A DNA stretch of 64,000 nucleotides from Halodesulfovibrio marinisediminis DSM 17456 (GCF_900129975.1 NZ_FSRG01000006.1:310001-374000); one strand, 5' to 3'; positions 44,301 to 54,090 are shown, numbered from the stretch's first letter. Translations and numbers: made by a program. The notes: generated from the letters alone by a model not told the origin.

Positions 44301-45701
44301 ATGCCCCTTCATAATCATAAAACGACTATTGATGATCTCTTCACAGTCGAGGCTATGACAAAGCCCTTAAACGTACACCGCATTTCCCGCAAAGAGCGTA
44401 ACCCCGAAGCGGTCTATCAAATGATCCATGATGAACTGCTTCTTGACGGCAATTCGCGCCAGAACATGGCAACGTTCTGTTCCACATGGCTCGAACGAGA
44501 AGTGCACGAGCTTATGCACGAATGTATCGACAAGAATATGATCGACAAAGATGAGTACCCGCAAACAGCTAATATTGAATCGCGCTGTGTCTCCATGCTC
44601 TCCAATCTTTGGAATGCTAAAGAAGTTACTGATCCCGCCGCTAAAGATCATTCACCAGCCATTGGCTGTTCCACCACCGGTTCAAGCGAAGCTGCCATGC
44701 TTGGTGGTATGGCGCTTAAATGGAACTGGAAGGCACGTCAAAAAGCGGCAGGAAAACCATACGACAAACCCAACCTTGTTTGCGGGCCGGTGCAGGTCTG
44801 CTGGCATAAGTTCGCACGCTATTGGGAAATAGAGCTACGCGAACTCCCCATGCATAAAGGCAGCTACATGTCATCGCCTGAAGACGTACTTGCGCACTGC
44901 GACGAAAATACCATAGGCGTCGTCCAAACCCTTGGTACAACCTTCACTGGACATTACGAGCCAATCGAAGAAGTGCACGCAGCCCTCGACAAACTTCAGC
45001 AAGACACAGGGCTCGATATCCCCATGCACATTGATGCAGCCAGTGGCGGATTCGTCGCCCCATTCATGCATCCAGAAATAAAATGGGATTTCCGCCTCTC
45101 GCGCGTTAAATCAATCAACTCATCCGGTCACAAGTTCGGACTTTCTCCCCTCGGCTGCGGCTGGGTCATCTGGGCATCTGAAAAAGACCTACCGGAAGAT
45201 CTCATCTTCCGCGTAAACTATCTTGGTGGGCAAATGCCAACCTTCGCTCTCAACTTCTCCCGCCCCGGTGGTGAAGTCATTGCCCAGTACTACAATCTTC
45301 TCCGTCTCGGATTCGAAGGATACATGAAAGTGCAGGGAGCATCGTACGATGCCGCAAGATTCTTCACAGAAGGCCTTAAAAAATTCGGTCTCTTCGAATT
45401 TATCAACGACAGTTCCAAAGGGCTTCCGCTTGTTTGCTGGAAATTCAAAGACAATGCAAAGGCTCCTTTCAGTCTCTACCAGCTTTCTGACGAACTGCGT
45501 CAACGTGGCTGGCTCATCCCCACATACACTCTACCACCTGACTGCGAAGACATTGTCGTTCAACGTATCGTTGTCCGGCATGGCACTACCGTGGATATGC
45601 TCCACCTTCTGCTCAAAGATTTCAAAGAAGTCATAGATGAATTAATGGAAAGTCCACCGTGCGGTCCCGACAAGGAACGCAAGTCGTTTAATCACTCGTA
45701 A
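44301..45701 (+). CDS. gadB: glutamate decarboxylase
   Basis: This 466-residue PLP enzyme of the group II decarboxylase family is the same length as E. coli GadB. The PLP lysine is in SINSSGHKFGL (K278). The substrate and cofactor region includes IGCSTTGSSEAAMLGG (about 116-131) and MHIDAASGGFVAPF (about 240-253). It converts glutamate to GABA and CO2 while consuming a proton, and usually serves acid resistance. No glutamate/GABA antiporter is adjacent, and the gene stands alone between terminators. The C-terminus lacks the GadB HVLHT-type auto-inhibitory end as far as I can tell. Confidence 0.93.
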   Translation: MPLHNHKTTIDDLFTVEAMTKPLNVHRISRKERNPEAVYQMIHDELLLDGNSRQNMATFCSTWLEREVHELMHECIDKNMIDKDEYPQTANIESRCVSMLSNLWNAKEVTDPAAKDHSPAIGCSTTGSSEAAMLGGMALKWNWKARQKAAGKPYDKPNLVCGPVQVCWHKFARYWEIELRELPMHKGSYMSSPEDVLAHCDENTIGVVQTLGTTFTGHYEPIEEVHAALDKLQQDTGLDIPMHIDAASGGFVAPFMHPEIKWDFRLSRVKSINSSGHKFGLSPLGCGWVIWASEKDLPEDLIFRVNYLGGQMPTFALNFSRPGGEVIAQYYNLLRLGFEGYMKVQGASYDAARFFTEGLKKFGLFEFINDSSKGLPLVCWKFKDNAKAPFSLYQLSDELRQRGWLIPTYTLPPDCEDIVVQRIVVRHGTTVDMLHLLLKDFKEVIDELMESPPCGPDKERKSFNHS

Positions 45702-45795
45702 CTTGTTTGTCTCCGACGGCGCTTGCCATCAAAATGCCTTCGGCGAGTCTGCGACACTTTTTTACCTCAGGCGGCTGGGGGCAAAAGGAAACAAA

Positions 45796-45823
45796 AAAAC
45801 GCCGGAGTTACCTCCGGCGTTTT
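45796..45823. terminator. bidirectional terminator between convergent genes
   Basis: AAAACGCCGGAG pairs with CTCCGGCGTTTT over TTAC. It serves gadB on the plus strand and the AOR gene on the minus strand. Confidence 0.9.
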
Positions 45824-45851
45824 GTAATTATCGTATAGTATCAGCCAGCTA

Positions 45852-47576
45852 TTAAACTTTAGCTTTCTGAAGTTCTTCGTTGGAGAAGTCCCATTTCACG
45901 TTATGTGGTGGGAGAGCTTCTTCAGTGAACCAACGTGGAAGCTGATCATCTTTATCGGTGAAGCCAGCGCGACGGTTAAAATCGAGCTCATCCTGAAGCG
46001 CACCAACACCGAGGTTTACTACGTCATCAACGGAGTATTCGGAACCAAGGAGACCGGAAACGAGTTTTGCCATACATGGCACACCACGTTCGTCATCAAG
46101 AACTGCGAACGCTACGAAGAGACAGAGACCAAGGGAGTCAACAGCAGCGGTTGCAATCTGAAGGTTTTTAGAAACTTCAACGTTGCCTTCTTTGTCGTGA
46201 CCATCAACATCGCCACCGCATTTGAGTACGTTCTGACATACTGCGTAACCGGCAGTGTGGTCAGCACCCATTGGAGTAGTTGCGTAGGTAACACCTACAC
46301 CTTTTACTGCGCGTGGGTCGTATGCTGGCATAGCCTGGTTTTTAACAGTCGGAATACGGTCAACACCGAATGCTGCTGCGGTAAAGCCTGCGCCGTTACC
46401 AAGGATACGGCCTACAGGATCGCCGGTACCAACTTTTCTGAGGAACTCAAGCGCTGCAGGGCCATCACCCCATGCGATCAGGCCGCCTTCCATTGCCATT
46501 GCAAGTGCGCTTGCCATTTCGATGGTGTCCATACCGATTTCGTCACAGGTACGGTCCATTGTAGCGATGAGATCGAGGTCATCGATAAGAAGATGTGCGC
46601 CAAAGCCCCAGATGGTTTCATATTCAAAACCAGTGGTGAGCATTTTGCCATTCTTATCGTTGTAAACCTGAGAACACTGGATGATACAACCGGTGTGACA
46701 ACCGTGGGAAACTTTACCTTCACGTTTGGTGATGGTGTCTGCCATGGTTTCGCCGGAAATCTTACTAGCATTTTCAAAACGACCGTCACGGAAGTTTTTG
46801 GTTGGCAACGCACCAGCTTCGTTAATGATGTTAACGAGGATAGCGGTACCGTATGCAGGAAGACCCTGACTGGTTACTGGGTGGCTGCGAAGAATGTCAG
46901 TCCATTCTTTACGGGCTGCTTTGAAGCCTTCTTCATCACCCATAACAGCTTTGCCCTTAACTTCAGGGTCAAGGATGATGGATTTAACTTTCTTGGAACC
47001 AAGAACAGCACCCATACCACCACGACCAGCTGAACGGGTAGGGAGACCTTCAGGGTCGGAGAACTGAATGGTTGCTGCCTGCATGCAATGTTCACCAGCA
47101 GGACCACAAAGACAGGTAACTGCTTTTTTACCAAACTCTTCCTGCAGTTTTTCCTGTGCCGGGTAGTTGTGCATACCAACGATGTTGCTAGCAGAAGAGA
47201 ATTTTACTTCGTCTTTGGAAATAAAGATGTTTGTAAAATCTGCATCGTCTTCCGGCTTATCTTCGAGGATAATTGCCTGAAGTTCCATTTTACCCATCTG
47301 GTTAGCAAACTGGCCACCAGAGTTACTTTCTTTAATACCACCGGTAAGTGGAGACTTAGCGCCTACAGAAACACGGCCAGAGTTAGCAGCGTTGGTGCAA
47401 GCAAGCACACCGGAAGCAAAAACAAGCTTGTTTTCTGCGGAAAGTGCATGACAATCAGCAGGTACTTCTTTGTTTACAACGCGGGAAGTTAATGCACGAC
47501 CACCAAGACTTGCATACTCACCCAACTCTTCAAACGCATACTCTTGAGTACGAGTATTGATTCTGAGAATTCTCAT
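45852..47576 (-). CDS. aldehyde:ferredoxin oxidoreductase family protein (tungsten or molybdenum pterin)
   Basis: This 574-residue protein starts at ATG 47576, six bases after AAGGAG. The N-terminal AOR domain holds the pterin phosphate site (GGRALTSRVV, NSGRVSVGAKSPLTGG, SAGRGGMGAVLGSKK). The central part has the [4Fe-4S] cysteines in HGCHTGCIIQC (about 296-306), and the fourth ligand is in SLGLCLF (about 507). Members oxidise aldehydes to acids with ferredoxin, or run in reverse. It is monocistronic, with a NarL-type regulator pair upstream in the same direction. Substrate range cannot be told from the sequence. Confidence 0.9.
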   Translation of the reverse strand: MRILRINTRTQEYAFEELGEYASLGGRALTSRVVNKEVPADCHALSAENKLVFASGVLACTNAANSGRVSVGAKSPLTGGIKESNSGGQFANQMGKMELQAIILEDKPEDDADFTNIFISKDEVKFSSASNIVGMHNYPAQEKLQEEFGKKAVTCLCGPAGEHCMQAATIQFSDPEGLPTRSAGRGGMGAVLGSKKVKSIILDPEVKGKAVMGDEEGFKAARKEWTDILRSHPVTSQGLPAYGTAILVNIINEAGALPTKNFRDGRFENASKISGETMADTITKREGKVSHGCHTGCIIQCSQVYNDKNGKMLTTGFEYETIWGFGAHLLIDDLDLIATMDRTCDEIGMDTIEMASALAMAMEGGLIAWGDGPAALEFLRKVGTGDPVGRILGNGAGFTAAAFGVDRIPTVKNQAMPAYDPRAVKGVGVTYATTPMGADHTAGYAVCQNVLKCGGDVDGHDKEGNVEVSKNLQIATAAVDSLGLCLFVAFAVLDDERGVPCMAKLVSGLLGSEYSVDDVVNLGVGALQDELDFNRRAGFTDKDDQLPRWFTEEALPPHNVKWDFSNEELQKAKV

Positions 47577-47734
47577 TTTCAACTCCTTGTATTGCTCCGG
47601 TTTTCACCGGTGTATAAATCCACGATAGATATATAGAAGTAAGTCGAATCAAAGATTCTCTCAATCAGGGAAAGGCGGAAAACCACTAAGGCATTCCCCT
47701 AACACATTCATTTCACTTAATATTGATTGAGTGC

Positions 47735-48385
47735 TTAAACAGTCGTCAATCCACAACGAATAGCGTACTTTGTGAGCTCTGCCACACTTGTATATTTCGT
47801 TTTTTGCATAATCTTACTTCGGTGCGTTTCTACTGTTTTAACACTAATGCACAACTGCTCTGCAACTTCTTTGGTGCTGTTGCCTTCTGCAATTAATTTA
47901 AGCACTTCACTTTCTCTTGCGGAAAGTGTGACGTCCTCATCCTGAGGTTTACGCAATGTTCCTATGTAGTCCATGACTACGGAGTCCCTGAGAGGCTGGC
48001 TAAGACATATTTCGCCTTTCATTGCAGACCTCACAGCATGTGCTAGTTCATCAAAACAACAATCTTTTAACAAGAAACCATATGCATTTGTCTTAAGGAT
48101 TTCCCGCACGAACTGTGTGTCCTTATGCATCGACAATGCGATGATACGCGTATCAGGGAATTCCTGAGTAATTTTCTGCGCAGCCGCAATACCGTTCATG
48201 TCCGGCATGCTGATATCAGAGATAACAACATCAGGACGCAATTCGGCAACCAGCTCCAGCAGCTCTACTCCGTTACTGGCCTTTCCGACAATTTCAATGT
48301 CCTTTTCGTCTTTAACTAAAGAGCAAAGACCTTCTAAAAAAACCTTATGGTCATCCGCAATGACAACACGGATAGTTTTATCCAT
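47735..48385 (-). CDS. NarL/FixJ-family response regulator
   Basis: The 216-residue protein starts at ATG 48385 (MDKTIRVVIADDHK), which overlaps the end of the kinase gene by 8 bp. The receiver domain has the acidic pocket (ADDH), the phospho-acceptor Asp in VVISDISMPDMNG (about 54) and the Lys in FLLKD. A LuxR-type helix-turn-helix follows (LSARESEVLKLIAEGNSTKE, LCISVKTVETHRSKI). It is the partner of the adjacent histidine kinase. Targets could include AOR or the cytochrome P460 gene on either side. Confidence 0.93.
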   Translation of the reverse strand: MDKTIRVVIADDHKVFLEGLCSLVKDEKDIEIVGKASNGVELLELVAELRPDVVISDISMPDMNGIAAAQKITQEFPDTRIIALSMHKDTQFVREILKTNAYGFLLKDCCFDELAHAVRSAMKGEICLSQPLRDSVVMDYIGTLRKPQDEDVTLSARESEVLKLIAEGNSTKEVAEQLCISVKTVETHRSKIMQKTKYTSVAELTKYAIRCGLTTV

Positions 48386-49742
48386 CGTATGTTCCTGTTG
48401 CTGCACTCATTTCTACATTAAGAGCGGGCGCAGCTTGTTTGAATGGAATAAATATAAGAACGTTGCCGCCAACAGAATTAGTGGTGAACGTTACATCTCC
48501 TCCAAGATGACGGACTGACTCTTGAATGGTCAGCAGACCAAAACCTTTTCTGAAGCCCCCTCCTGCTGTCCTATCGGGAAACCCCTTCCCATTATCATGT
48601 ACGGTAATAACAACACCGTCTGAACGGTTATAAAATTCAATTGTACATGAAGACGCGCCGGAATGTTTAACTACATTTGCCATAAGTTCACGAACAATAC
48701 GGAACATAATGATCTTGAAGTCACTACCCCATATGCAGCACTGTAGATCATCTTCAACAATAAACTCAATATCGTGTTCCTTGGCGTACTTCTCACCAAG
48801 CCACTCCACAGCAGAAACAAGACCCAAAGCATACAATGTAGGGGGGCTTAGCTCCCACACAAGGGTTCGTGTCAGTTCAATACCACTCCCGAGCTGTTCC
48901 ATACTGGAATCCAGCAATGCAAGCTCGTCACCTTCTGACAAATATCGACGTAGCAAGTTGAGGCGCATTTTAACGATTGCTAAAATCTGACCAAGACTGT
49001 CATGTAATTCGACCGCAATCTTACGACGCTGCTGTTCTTCAGACAGTGCAAGGCGTGTCGATAACACGCGTACAGCCTCGCGGTTGCGCTTCTCTTCAGT
49101 GATATCACGTGCAACCCACACTATTTTTCGAGGGCCACAACCGTGCTGTGGCAGAGCAAGGGCACGCCCTTCCAACCAGTATTCTTTACCTGCATGCTCC
49201 ACACAATATTCAAGAATCTGTAGTCGCTTGCAATCAAGGCTTTTCAACAAAGCACGGCGTATCGTGTTCGACATTTTTTCATCAAAAAGCTCGGCCAGTT
49301 TTTTCCCCGTAGGTTCTACAGGATGACAACATCTTAATAAATCTTCACGGGATGTAATAACATTCTGACACACGCAAAATTCATCAAAAACATAATACAC
49401 ATTCTGTGAGGCATTAAAAATAGACTGCATTAACGTTTCACTGCGTTGCAGAATACGGACCTGAAGTTTGGTATCTGCCAATTCAATCAACAATGCTGTC
49501 TTGTTCTCAACTATCTCTTTCTGCTGCTTACGATACACAAAGGCAACAAGGCTCAGAATGACAATCGGTACACCGCACAAGAGCACAAGCAGCCCCTGCC
49601 TACTCAGTTCAACATTAAAAAAGTAAACCGCCCCCGCCACAGCCATACATAGAGCAATACCGGATAGACAAAGAGCGTCTACAACTACACTATTTTTAAG
49701 AATATTTGGCAATTTGGAATTCTCCCTCTCACCGTGCACCAT
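48378..49742 (-). CDS. NarX/DegS-type sensor histidine kinase with PAS domain
   Basis: The protein has about 454 residues. Two N-terminal membrane helices (ALCLSGIALCMAVAGAVYFF and GLLVLLCGVPIVILSLVAFV) are followed by a coiled coil, a PAS domain (SIFNASQNVYYVFDEFCVCQ to ARDITEEKR) and a HisKA_3 domain with the phospho-acceptor His in RRKIAVELHDSLGQ. The end is an HATPase_c domain (ELMANVVKHSGAS, VHDNGKGFPD, GFGLLTIQESV). The periplasmic loop between the helices is very short, so sensing is probably by the PAS domain. Several Cys in the PAS region (CVCQ, CCH) could bind a cofactor. ATG 49742 is assumed; a GTG at 49760 is possible and neither has a good ribosome site. Confidence 0.88.
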   Translation of the reverse strand: MVHGERENSKLPNILKNSVVVDALCLSGIALCMAVAGAVYFFNVELSRQGLLVLLCGVPIVILSLVAFVYRKQQKEIVENKTALLIELADTKLQVRILQRSETLMQSIFNASQNVYYVFDEFCVCQNVITSREDLLRCCHPVEPTGKKLAELFDEKMSNTIRRALLKSLDCKRLQILEYCVEHAGKEYWLEGRALALPQHGCGPRKIVWVARDITEEKRNREAVRVLSTRLALSEEQQRRKIAVELHDSLGQILAIVKMRLNLLRRYLSEGDELALLDSSMEQLGSGIELTRTLVWELSPPTLYALGLVSAVEWLGEKYAKEHDIEFIVEDDLQCCIWGSDFKIIMFRIVRELMANVVKHSGASSCTIEFYNRSDGVVITVHDNGKGFPDRTAGGGFRKGFGLLTIQESVRHLGGDVTFTTNSVGGNVLIFIPFKQAAPALNVEMSAATGTYDG

Positions 49743-49808
49743 ATACCACGCAGCAATCACGCATATACAGGAACTACACAGTTCCTAATTCATACCGTGA
49801 ATCAGCAA

Positions 49809-49888
49809 CAAAAAAAAGAGCAGAGACTCTCAGAGAAGGACAAACATATTTGTTGCCGCAACTCTCTGCTATCCTCTACTCTTTTTTA
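49809..49888. terminator. long A/T-flanked inverted repeat, probable terminator of the P460 gene
   Basis: AAAAAAAGAGCAGAGA at the left is complementary, with interruptions, to CTCTCTGCTATCCTCTACTC and its T-run at the right. Read on the minus strand it ends in GCTCTTTTTTTTG after the cytochrome gene stop. Confidence 0.55.
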
Positions 49889-49956
49889 CTTAGTCAGTAT
49901 TTAGGCAAAAATTTAATTCTGCGTCTTATATTTTAATGTGGGTCGGTAACAAAACG

Positions 49957-50559
49957 CTAAGGAAAAATAGCAGGAACCGTAAACACATAGTCACTGTCCT
50001 TTAACGGAGAATGGCACTGTACACAGCCCTGCACATCTGTATTAAAATCTTCCGGTAATTCAAAATGTTCTGACTGCCAAAGCGAAAACCCCCAACCAAG
50101 AGTGTCAGCAAACTGCTCCCTATCTTTGTACATAATACCGACCCCAAGAATTTCCGCAGGAACCCATGATTCTTTCCACGTAGGTAATCTACGCTGGCGC
50201 CATAGCACTTTAATCAGCATGGCCCCTTCCGGCCACGGAGTAAACCTCTTCTCACGAGCAGCGCGAATCGCCACATCATTCCCCAAAATAACCCGAATAG
50301 ACTCCTGATCCTCATGATGGGAGACGCTCAGCACCCGCCAGTCGCGATAATCAACAGGAAACGGCAGCTTGTTCGGTGCCATTCGTGGCTGCTTCCACTC
50401 TGCTCGCCCACTATCCCACTTGTTAAAAGCCTTCTCCCACTCTTCAAAAGAAGAAATACCGCCAGACGGAATAGATACCGCCATTGCCGGACACGCAAAC
50501 AAAACAGCAAAGAACATAAGCCATACAACTCGTCGTATATTCTGCACGGACTCTGCCAC
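49957..50559 (-). CDS. cytochrome P460 family protein, secreted
   Basis: This 200-residue protein starts at GTG 50559 behind AAAGGAG. The signal peptide (about 1-27) ends CPAMA. The single c-type haem motif is CVQCH near the C-terminus. The middle has the P460-type core (FPVDYRDWRVLSVSHHEDQ, RFTPWPEGAMLIKVLW). P460 cytochromes bind hydroxylamine or NO in nitrifiers; related proteins in other bacteria, often next to redox sensors, have unclear roles, including NO detoxification. I cannot say whether the haem-lysine crosslink residue is present. Confidence 0.8.
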   Translation of the reverse strand: MAESVQNIRRVVWLMFFAVLFACPAMAVSIPSGGISSFEEWEKAFNKWDSGRAEWKQPRMAPNKLPFPVDYRDWRVLSVSHHEDQESIRVILGNDVAIRAAREKRFTPWPEGAMLIKVLWRQRRLPTWKESWVPAEILGVGIMYKDREQFADTLGWGFSLWQSEHFELPEDFNTDVQGCVQCHSPLKDSDYVFTVPAIFP

Positions 50560-50818
50560 AGAGATACTCCTTTCATACAAGATACTTTTCTTATTACCTT
50601 TTTGAAGTATCGTCCCCCCGCAAAATCGTCTCAAGTATATATGGCTGTATACTGATTACTCTGCTGATTTATTCTTTTGTTCTATGCAGTTAACTCCGGT
50701 AGAAAATCCACCACCCTTGCCTAACTGAAGAAAACAGGTATCCACCTACACGGATACCTGCCTTCCTTTTGAGCTTCTCAATAAGCTGTACCGACCTGAC
50801 GCGGAACAGGAGTAAAAT

Positions 50819-50935
50819 TTATTTACGCCGACGCGGTAAGCGGCATCCCTGCCGAGCCATCTTAGTTTTTCTAAAACCAGCCACGATACCGGACAACACA
50901 AACAAGCCTGCTACGAAGGACATAGAAATCATCAT
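50819..50935 (-). CDS. 38-residue single-helix membrane protein
   Basis: The open frame begins ATGATG 18 bp after the DUF1269 gene stop, with GGAG eight bases before it. The product is MMISMSFVAGLFVLSGIVAG followed by a strongly basic tail (RKTKMARQGCRLPRRRK). One hydrophobic helix plus a positive end suggests an inner-membrane miniprotein with the tail in the cytoplasm. It is probably cotranscribed with the DUF1269 gene. Reality rests on the ribosome site, spacing and coherent composition; no family is recognised. Confidence 0.5.
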   Translation of the reverse strand: MMISMSFVAGLFVLSGIVAGFRKTKMARQGCRLPRRRK

Positions 50936-50953
50936 AACCGCACTCCAATTCGA

Positions 50954-51439
50954 CTATTTATCGCCAATGGCTTTACGCAGTCGTTCTTCATCTTCATGTG
51001 AAAGTGAAGTCTGCATTACGTGCCCTCCACTATTTTTCAACCGCTCAAGAACACGCTCAGAGGTCATTTTAGAACTCAAAACAAACAAGGCAGAGGTTCC
51101 CGGAGTCAACTTTCCACCAAGCTCTTTCATAAAGTTATCGTTAATCCCTACATCACTGAATGCCCCCGCAGCTGCACCGGCTCCGGCCCCTACTACCAAT
51201 CCAAGCAAGGGATGCAGTACCAAAAGACCAATCAGCACTCCCCAGAAACTGCCACCAATGGCACCTGCGGCCGTCAAATCATGTATTTGCTGCAACTTCA
51301 CTTTGCCATTCTGTTTATGAATTGCAATCGCAGCATCTTCAATATCTACTAGGTATTCGCCAGCCATCTTTAACAGCTCTGCACGAACTTCTGCAGCACG
51401 CTGCTCCGAATCATAGGCAATCACCACTAAATCGGCCAT
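50954..51439 (-). CDS. DUF1269 family membrane protein
   Basis: This 161-residue protein has the DUF1269 pattern: an N-terminal strand-helix part (DLVVIAYDSEQRAAEVRAEL), a Gly/Ala-rich double hydrophobic segment (AAGAIGGSFWGVLIGLLVLH, GLVVGAGAGAAAGAF, about 57-92) and a soluble C-terminal part (TSALFVLSSKMTSERVLERL). The function of the family is unknown; members are often stress-related. Confidence 0.85.
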   Translation of the reverse strand: MADLVVIAYDSEQRAAEVRAELLKMAGEYLVDIEDAAIAIHKQNGKVKLQQIHDLTAAGAIGGSFWGVLIGLLVLHPLLGLVVGAGAGAAAGAFSDVGINDNFMKELGGKLTPGTSALFVLSSKMTSERVLERLKNSGGHVMQTSLSHEDEERLRKAIGDK

Positions 51440-51773
51440 GCTGAACCTCCATATCAGTTTAAATTGACATCGTTCAGCATACCCTGAGCACAGCCTGTAG
51501 GGTTATGATAACTCACATCAAATAAATTCAGAATTCCCCTGTCACCAGCAGGTCTAGGACCTATCATCTCACAGTAACTTATTATTTTGAAAAAAAGTTT
51601 CTTTGAACAAATCCGCAGTCCCTGTAGCTTCACTCCCCTTTTTCAACACAAGGCAGCAGGCAAATTTGCTCTCACCCTCTTTTCTTGCTGAATATATTAG
51701 GATAACAAAAGAAACAAATACCAATCCGACCCTTACCACAACCAATGCGGACTACTTTCGGGAGGAAAGAATA
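51440..51773. other. intergenic region before the VOC gene
   Basis: No gene is visible. An in-frame upstream extension of the VOC gene (from 51603) was rejected because its sequence is of low quality and a good ribosome site (GGGAGGA) precedes ATG 51774. Confidence 0.4.
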
Positions 51774-52178
51774 ATGAAGTTAGGATATGTGACTCTGTAT
51801 GTAGATGACATTCCAGAAGCAATCGCGTTCTACGAGAACGTGCTCGGCCTCACCCTTCGGTTCAAACACGAAAGCGGCATGTACGCAGAAATGGAAACCG
51901 GAAACACTGTTCTTGCTTTTTCCCACCACGAACTCGCAACACAACTTGTCCCTCAAGGCTACCAAAAGGCACACCCAGACAAAGAAGCACTAGGTATGCA
52001 AATAGGTTTTAATGTCGAAAATGTCTCTGAGGCCTACCAAAAAGCGCTTGAAAACGGTGCAAGTACCATAACGCCACCGGAAGTTAAACCGTGGAACTTT
52101 GAATCAGCCATGGTTAAAGACCCTAGCGGACACCTTGTTGAGTTTTGCAAACCAGTCCATGCAGTGAATCCATCATAA
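51774..52178 (+). CDS. VOC-family (glyoxalase/dioxygenase fold) protein
   Basis: This 134-residue protein has two beta-alpha-beta-beta-beta units: VTLYVDDIPEAIAFYENVLG (about 5-24) and IGFNVENVSEAYQKALENGA with DPSGHLVEFCKPV near the end. Metal-ligand candidates are the Glu in AEMETG and the Glu in HLVEFCKP. Relatives include glyoxalase I-like and bleomycin-resistance-like proteins, so the substrate is open. Confidence 0.88.
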   Translation: MKLGYVTLYVDDIPEAIAFYENVLGLTLRFKHESGMYAEMETGNTVLAFSHHELATQLVPQGYQKAHPDKEALGMQIGFNVENVSEAYQKALENGASTITPPEVKPWNFESAMVKDPSGHLVEFCKPVHAVNPS

Positions 52179-52197
52179 TCGCATCACACAACTACAA

Positions 52198-52233
52198 AGC
52201 CCATACACCCACCCTGGTGTATGGGCTTTCTTT
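52198..52233 (+). terminator. rho-independent terminator of the VOC gene
   Basis: AGCCCATACACC pairs with GGTGTATGGGCT over a 6-nt loop and is followed by TTCTTT. Confidence 0.9.
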
Positions 52234-52526
52234 ATGAAATACGACTAATTAATATCAAAAATGTCTTCAAAAATATTTAAGTCAGTCAGTACCCATGCTG
52301 TGATTCGACGGAAAAAGCGGTCTACTCAAGAAGTTAATAAATCAATGAAGCAGCCATGCTCATAACGACCGCCCCCCCTTCTTTACGCTTCTTTACGCTT
52401 CGTTACATCACCTAATTATTCGTACTAAACCCTCTAGCCAATCAGGCGTTAATACTTTATTAACCCTCTGACCTATATATGAAAAATAATTTTTTTCATT
52501 TTTATACAAAACTTCAGGAATACTAA
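52234..52526. other. intergenic region before the phosphoethanolamine transferase gene
   Basis: It contains a tandem duplication of TTTACGCTTC at about 52382-52402 and otherwise nothing recognisable. Confidence 0.4.
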
Positions 52527-54059
52527 ATGGCATTTCCAAAAACGAATATCACCCTCTTGTTGCTCTCTCTTGCCTTTGCAGGAATGATGTACCTGCCGTT
52601 ATCACAACTTAGTCCTACATACGCTCTATTCGCGTTTACGTACTTAGTCCTTTTTCACTACAGTATTTTTGCCATTGCCCTTAGAATCAAGAAAATAGCA
52701 ATAATCGTAATCCCTGTTCTGCTCTTTTTAAGCACGGTCGGTGCCTATCTTTACAACTTCCTCAACATTAAAATTAGCGACAACCTGTTATTTCTCTTAA
52801 TTGAAACAACAGTAGGTGAAGCAAGCGAAACCCTCACCCCACAGTTTGTTCTATCTATCGTTATTGCTCTGCTTCTCTCCATTTCTGCATATGCTGCCAT
52901 CAAACGATGCACTCAGCCCCCCAAACTTAAGTGGCCGATTCTACTACTCTTACTCCTTATTCCAATTAACGTCGCCTTATCTAAATGCAACAAGCATCCT
53001 ATAGCCGTACAGCTGCGCCCATCCATTGCAACAAAATATGCCTTTCCGTTTTGCGTCATCGATTCTGTAGCCAACTTTTCCATTCGCTGGGTTCAATACA
53101 AAACTAGACCAAAACCTAAGAGTTCTGCCTCACTCGATTCTGAACTCATTACCCCACAGCAAACCGAGCCACTCACAGTTATCTTTGTTATTGGAGAATC
53201 CGCACGAGCCGATCATTTCCAGATCAATGGATATTCCAGAGAGACAACTCCGCACCTTATCAAAGAAAAAAATGTCATTACCTATGGTGCAATCCGTTCA
53301 TTTGCTGCCCTTACAAGAATTTCTGTTCCGGCAATGCTTACTCCGGCAACTTCTGCACATCCGAAAATCACAACAAACTCATTTCTTGATTTATTCGTTA
53401 AGCACGGATTCGCCACAGCGTGGATCTCAGCAAACAGCAGGGCTGTCTATAGTAGTGACATGCCAACAACTCGCATTATGGGAAATGCGCAGCAAACTAT
53501 TTTTCGAAACGATTTTACTACTGCTGACTACTCTACATTCAGGGATGAAATGATGCTCCCTGTAGTTAAGAGGGTACTTTCCAACATTGATGGTAATCGA
53601 ACCATTGTTATACATACCCGTGGAAGTCACTTTAATTACCATACAAAGTACTCAGAAAAATATCGGAAATTTACTCCGGACAAATACAGCAACTACGAAA
53701 ATCTAAACACTGTCATTAACGCATACGATAATAGTATCCTTGCTACAGACGCATTTTTAGCCAATTTATATGACTTGGTCAGAGATAAAAATGCACTTGT
53801 TATCTATTCATCAGATCACGGTGAATCGCTTGGAGAAGACGGCATATTCATGCACGGCAATAAAAAAAGGCCTGAACAACGAAATGTGCCGCTAATCATC
53901 TGGTACTCTGACAAATATGCGATCCATAACCCACGGTATGTTGAGGCCTTGAAACAACAAATCGGGAAATCGTTATCGCATGATATCCTCTTCCCGTGGA
54001 CAATTAACCTTGGAGGTATTGCACTCAAAAACACTTCCTTGCCTGTATTAATGAACTAA
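52527..54059 (+). CDS. phosphoethanolamine transferase (EptA/sulfatase superfamily)
   Basis: This 510-residue protein has about five N-terminal membrane helices (to about 170) and a periplasmic alkaline-phosphatase-fold domain. Zinc-site motifs are VIFVIGESARADHF (Glu, about 221), the nucleophile Thr in AALTRISVPAML (about 262) and YSSDHGESLGEDG (Asp-His, about 431). HTRGSHFNY carries a further conserved His. Such enzymes add phosphoethanolamine to lipid A or other glycans and can reduce sensitivity to cationic peptides. The nucleophile loop lacks the CGTS form of EptA, so the acceptor may differ. Confidence 0.88.
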   Translation: MAFPKTNITLLLLSLAFAGMMYLPLSQLSPTYALFAFTYLVLFHYSIFAIALRIKKIAIIVIPVLLFLSTVGAYLYNFLNIKISDNLLFLLIETTVGEASETLTPQFVLSIVIALLLSISAYAAIKRCTQPPKLKWPILLLLLLIPINVALSKCNKHPIAVQLRPSIATKYAFPFCVIDSVANFSIRWVQYKTRPKPKSSASLDSELITPQQTEPLTVIFVIGESARADHFQINGYSRETTPHLIKEKNVITYGAIRSFAALTRISVPAMLTPATSAHPKITTNSFLDLFVKHGFATAWISANSRAVYSSDMPTTRIMGNAQQTIFRNDFTTADYSTFRDEMMLPVVKRVLSNIDGNRTIVIHTRGSHFNYHTKYSEKYRKFTPDKYSNYENLNTVINAYDNSILATDAFLANLYDLVRDKNALVIYSSDHGESLGEDGIFMHGNKKRPEQRNVPLIIWYSDKYAIHNPRYVEALKQQIGKSLSHDILFPWTINLGGIALKNTSLPVLMN

Positions 54060-54090
54060 ACGAATCTTACCAGCTTAGTTACAACATAAA

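Noticed and set aside
45903-47033. Long open frame antisense to the AOR gene (376 codons)
   Set aside because: It is the mirror of a clearly coding gene on the other strand; its product is rich in Cys, Phe and Val without any family pattern.
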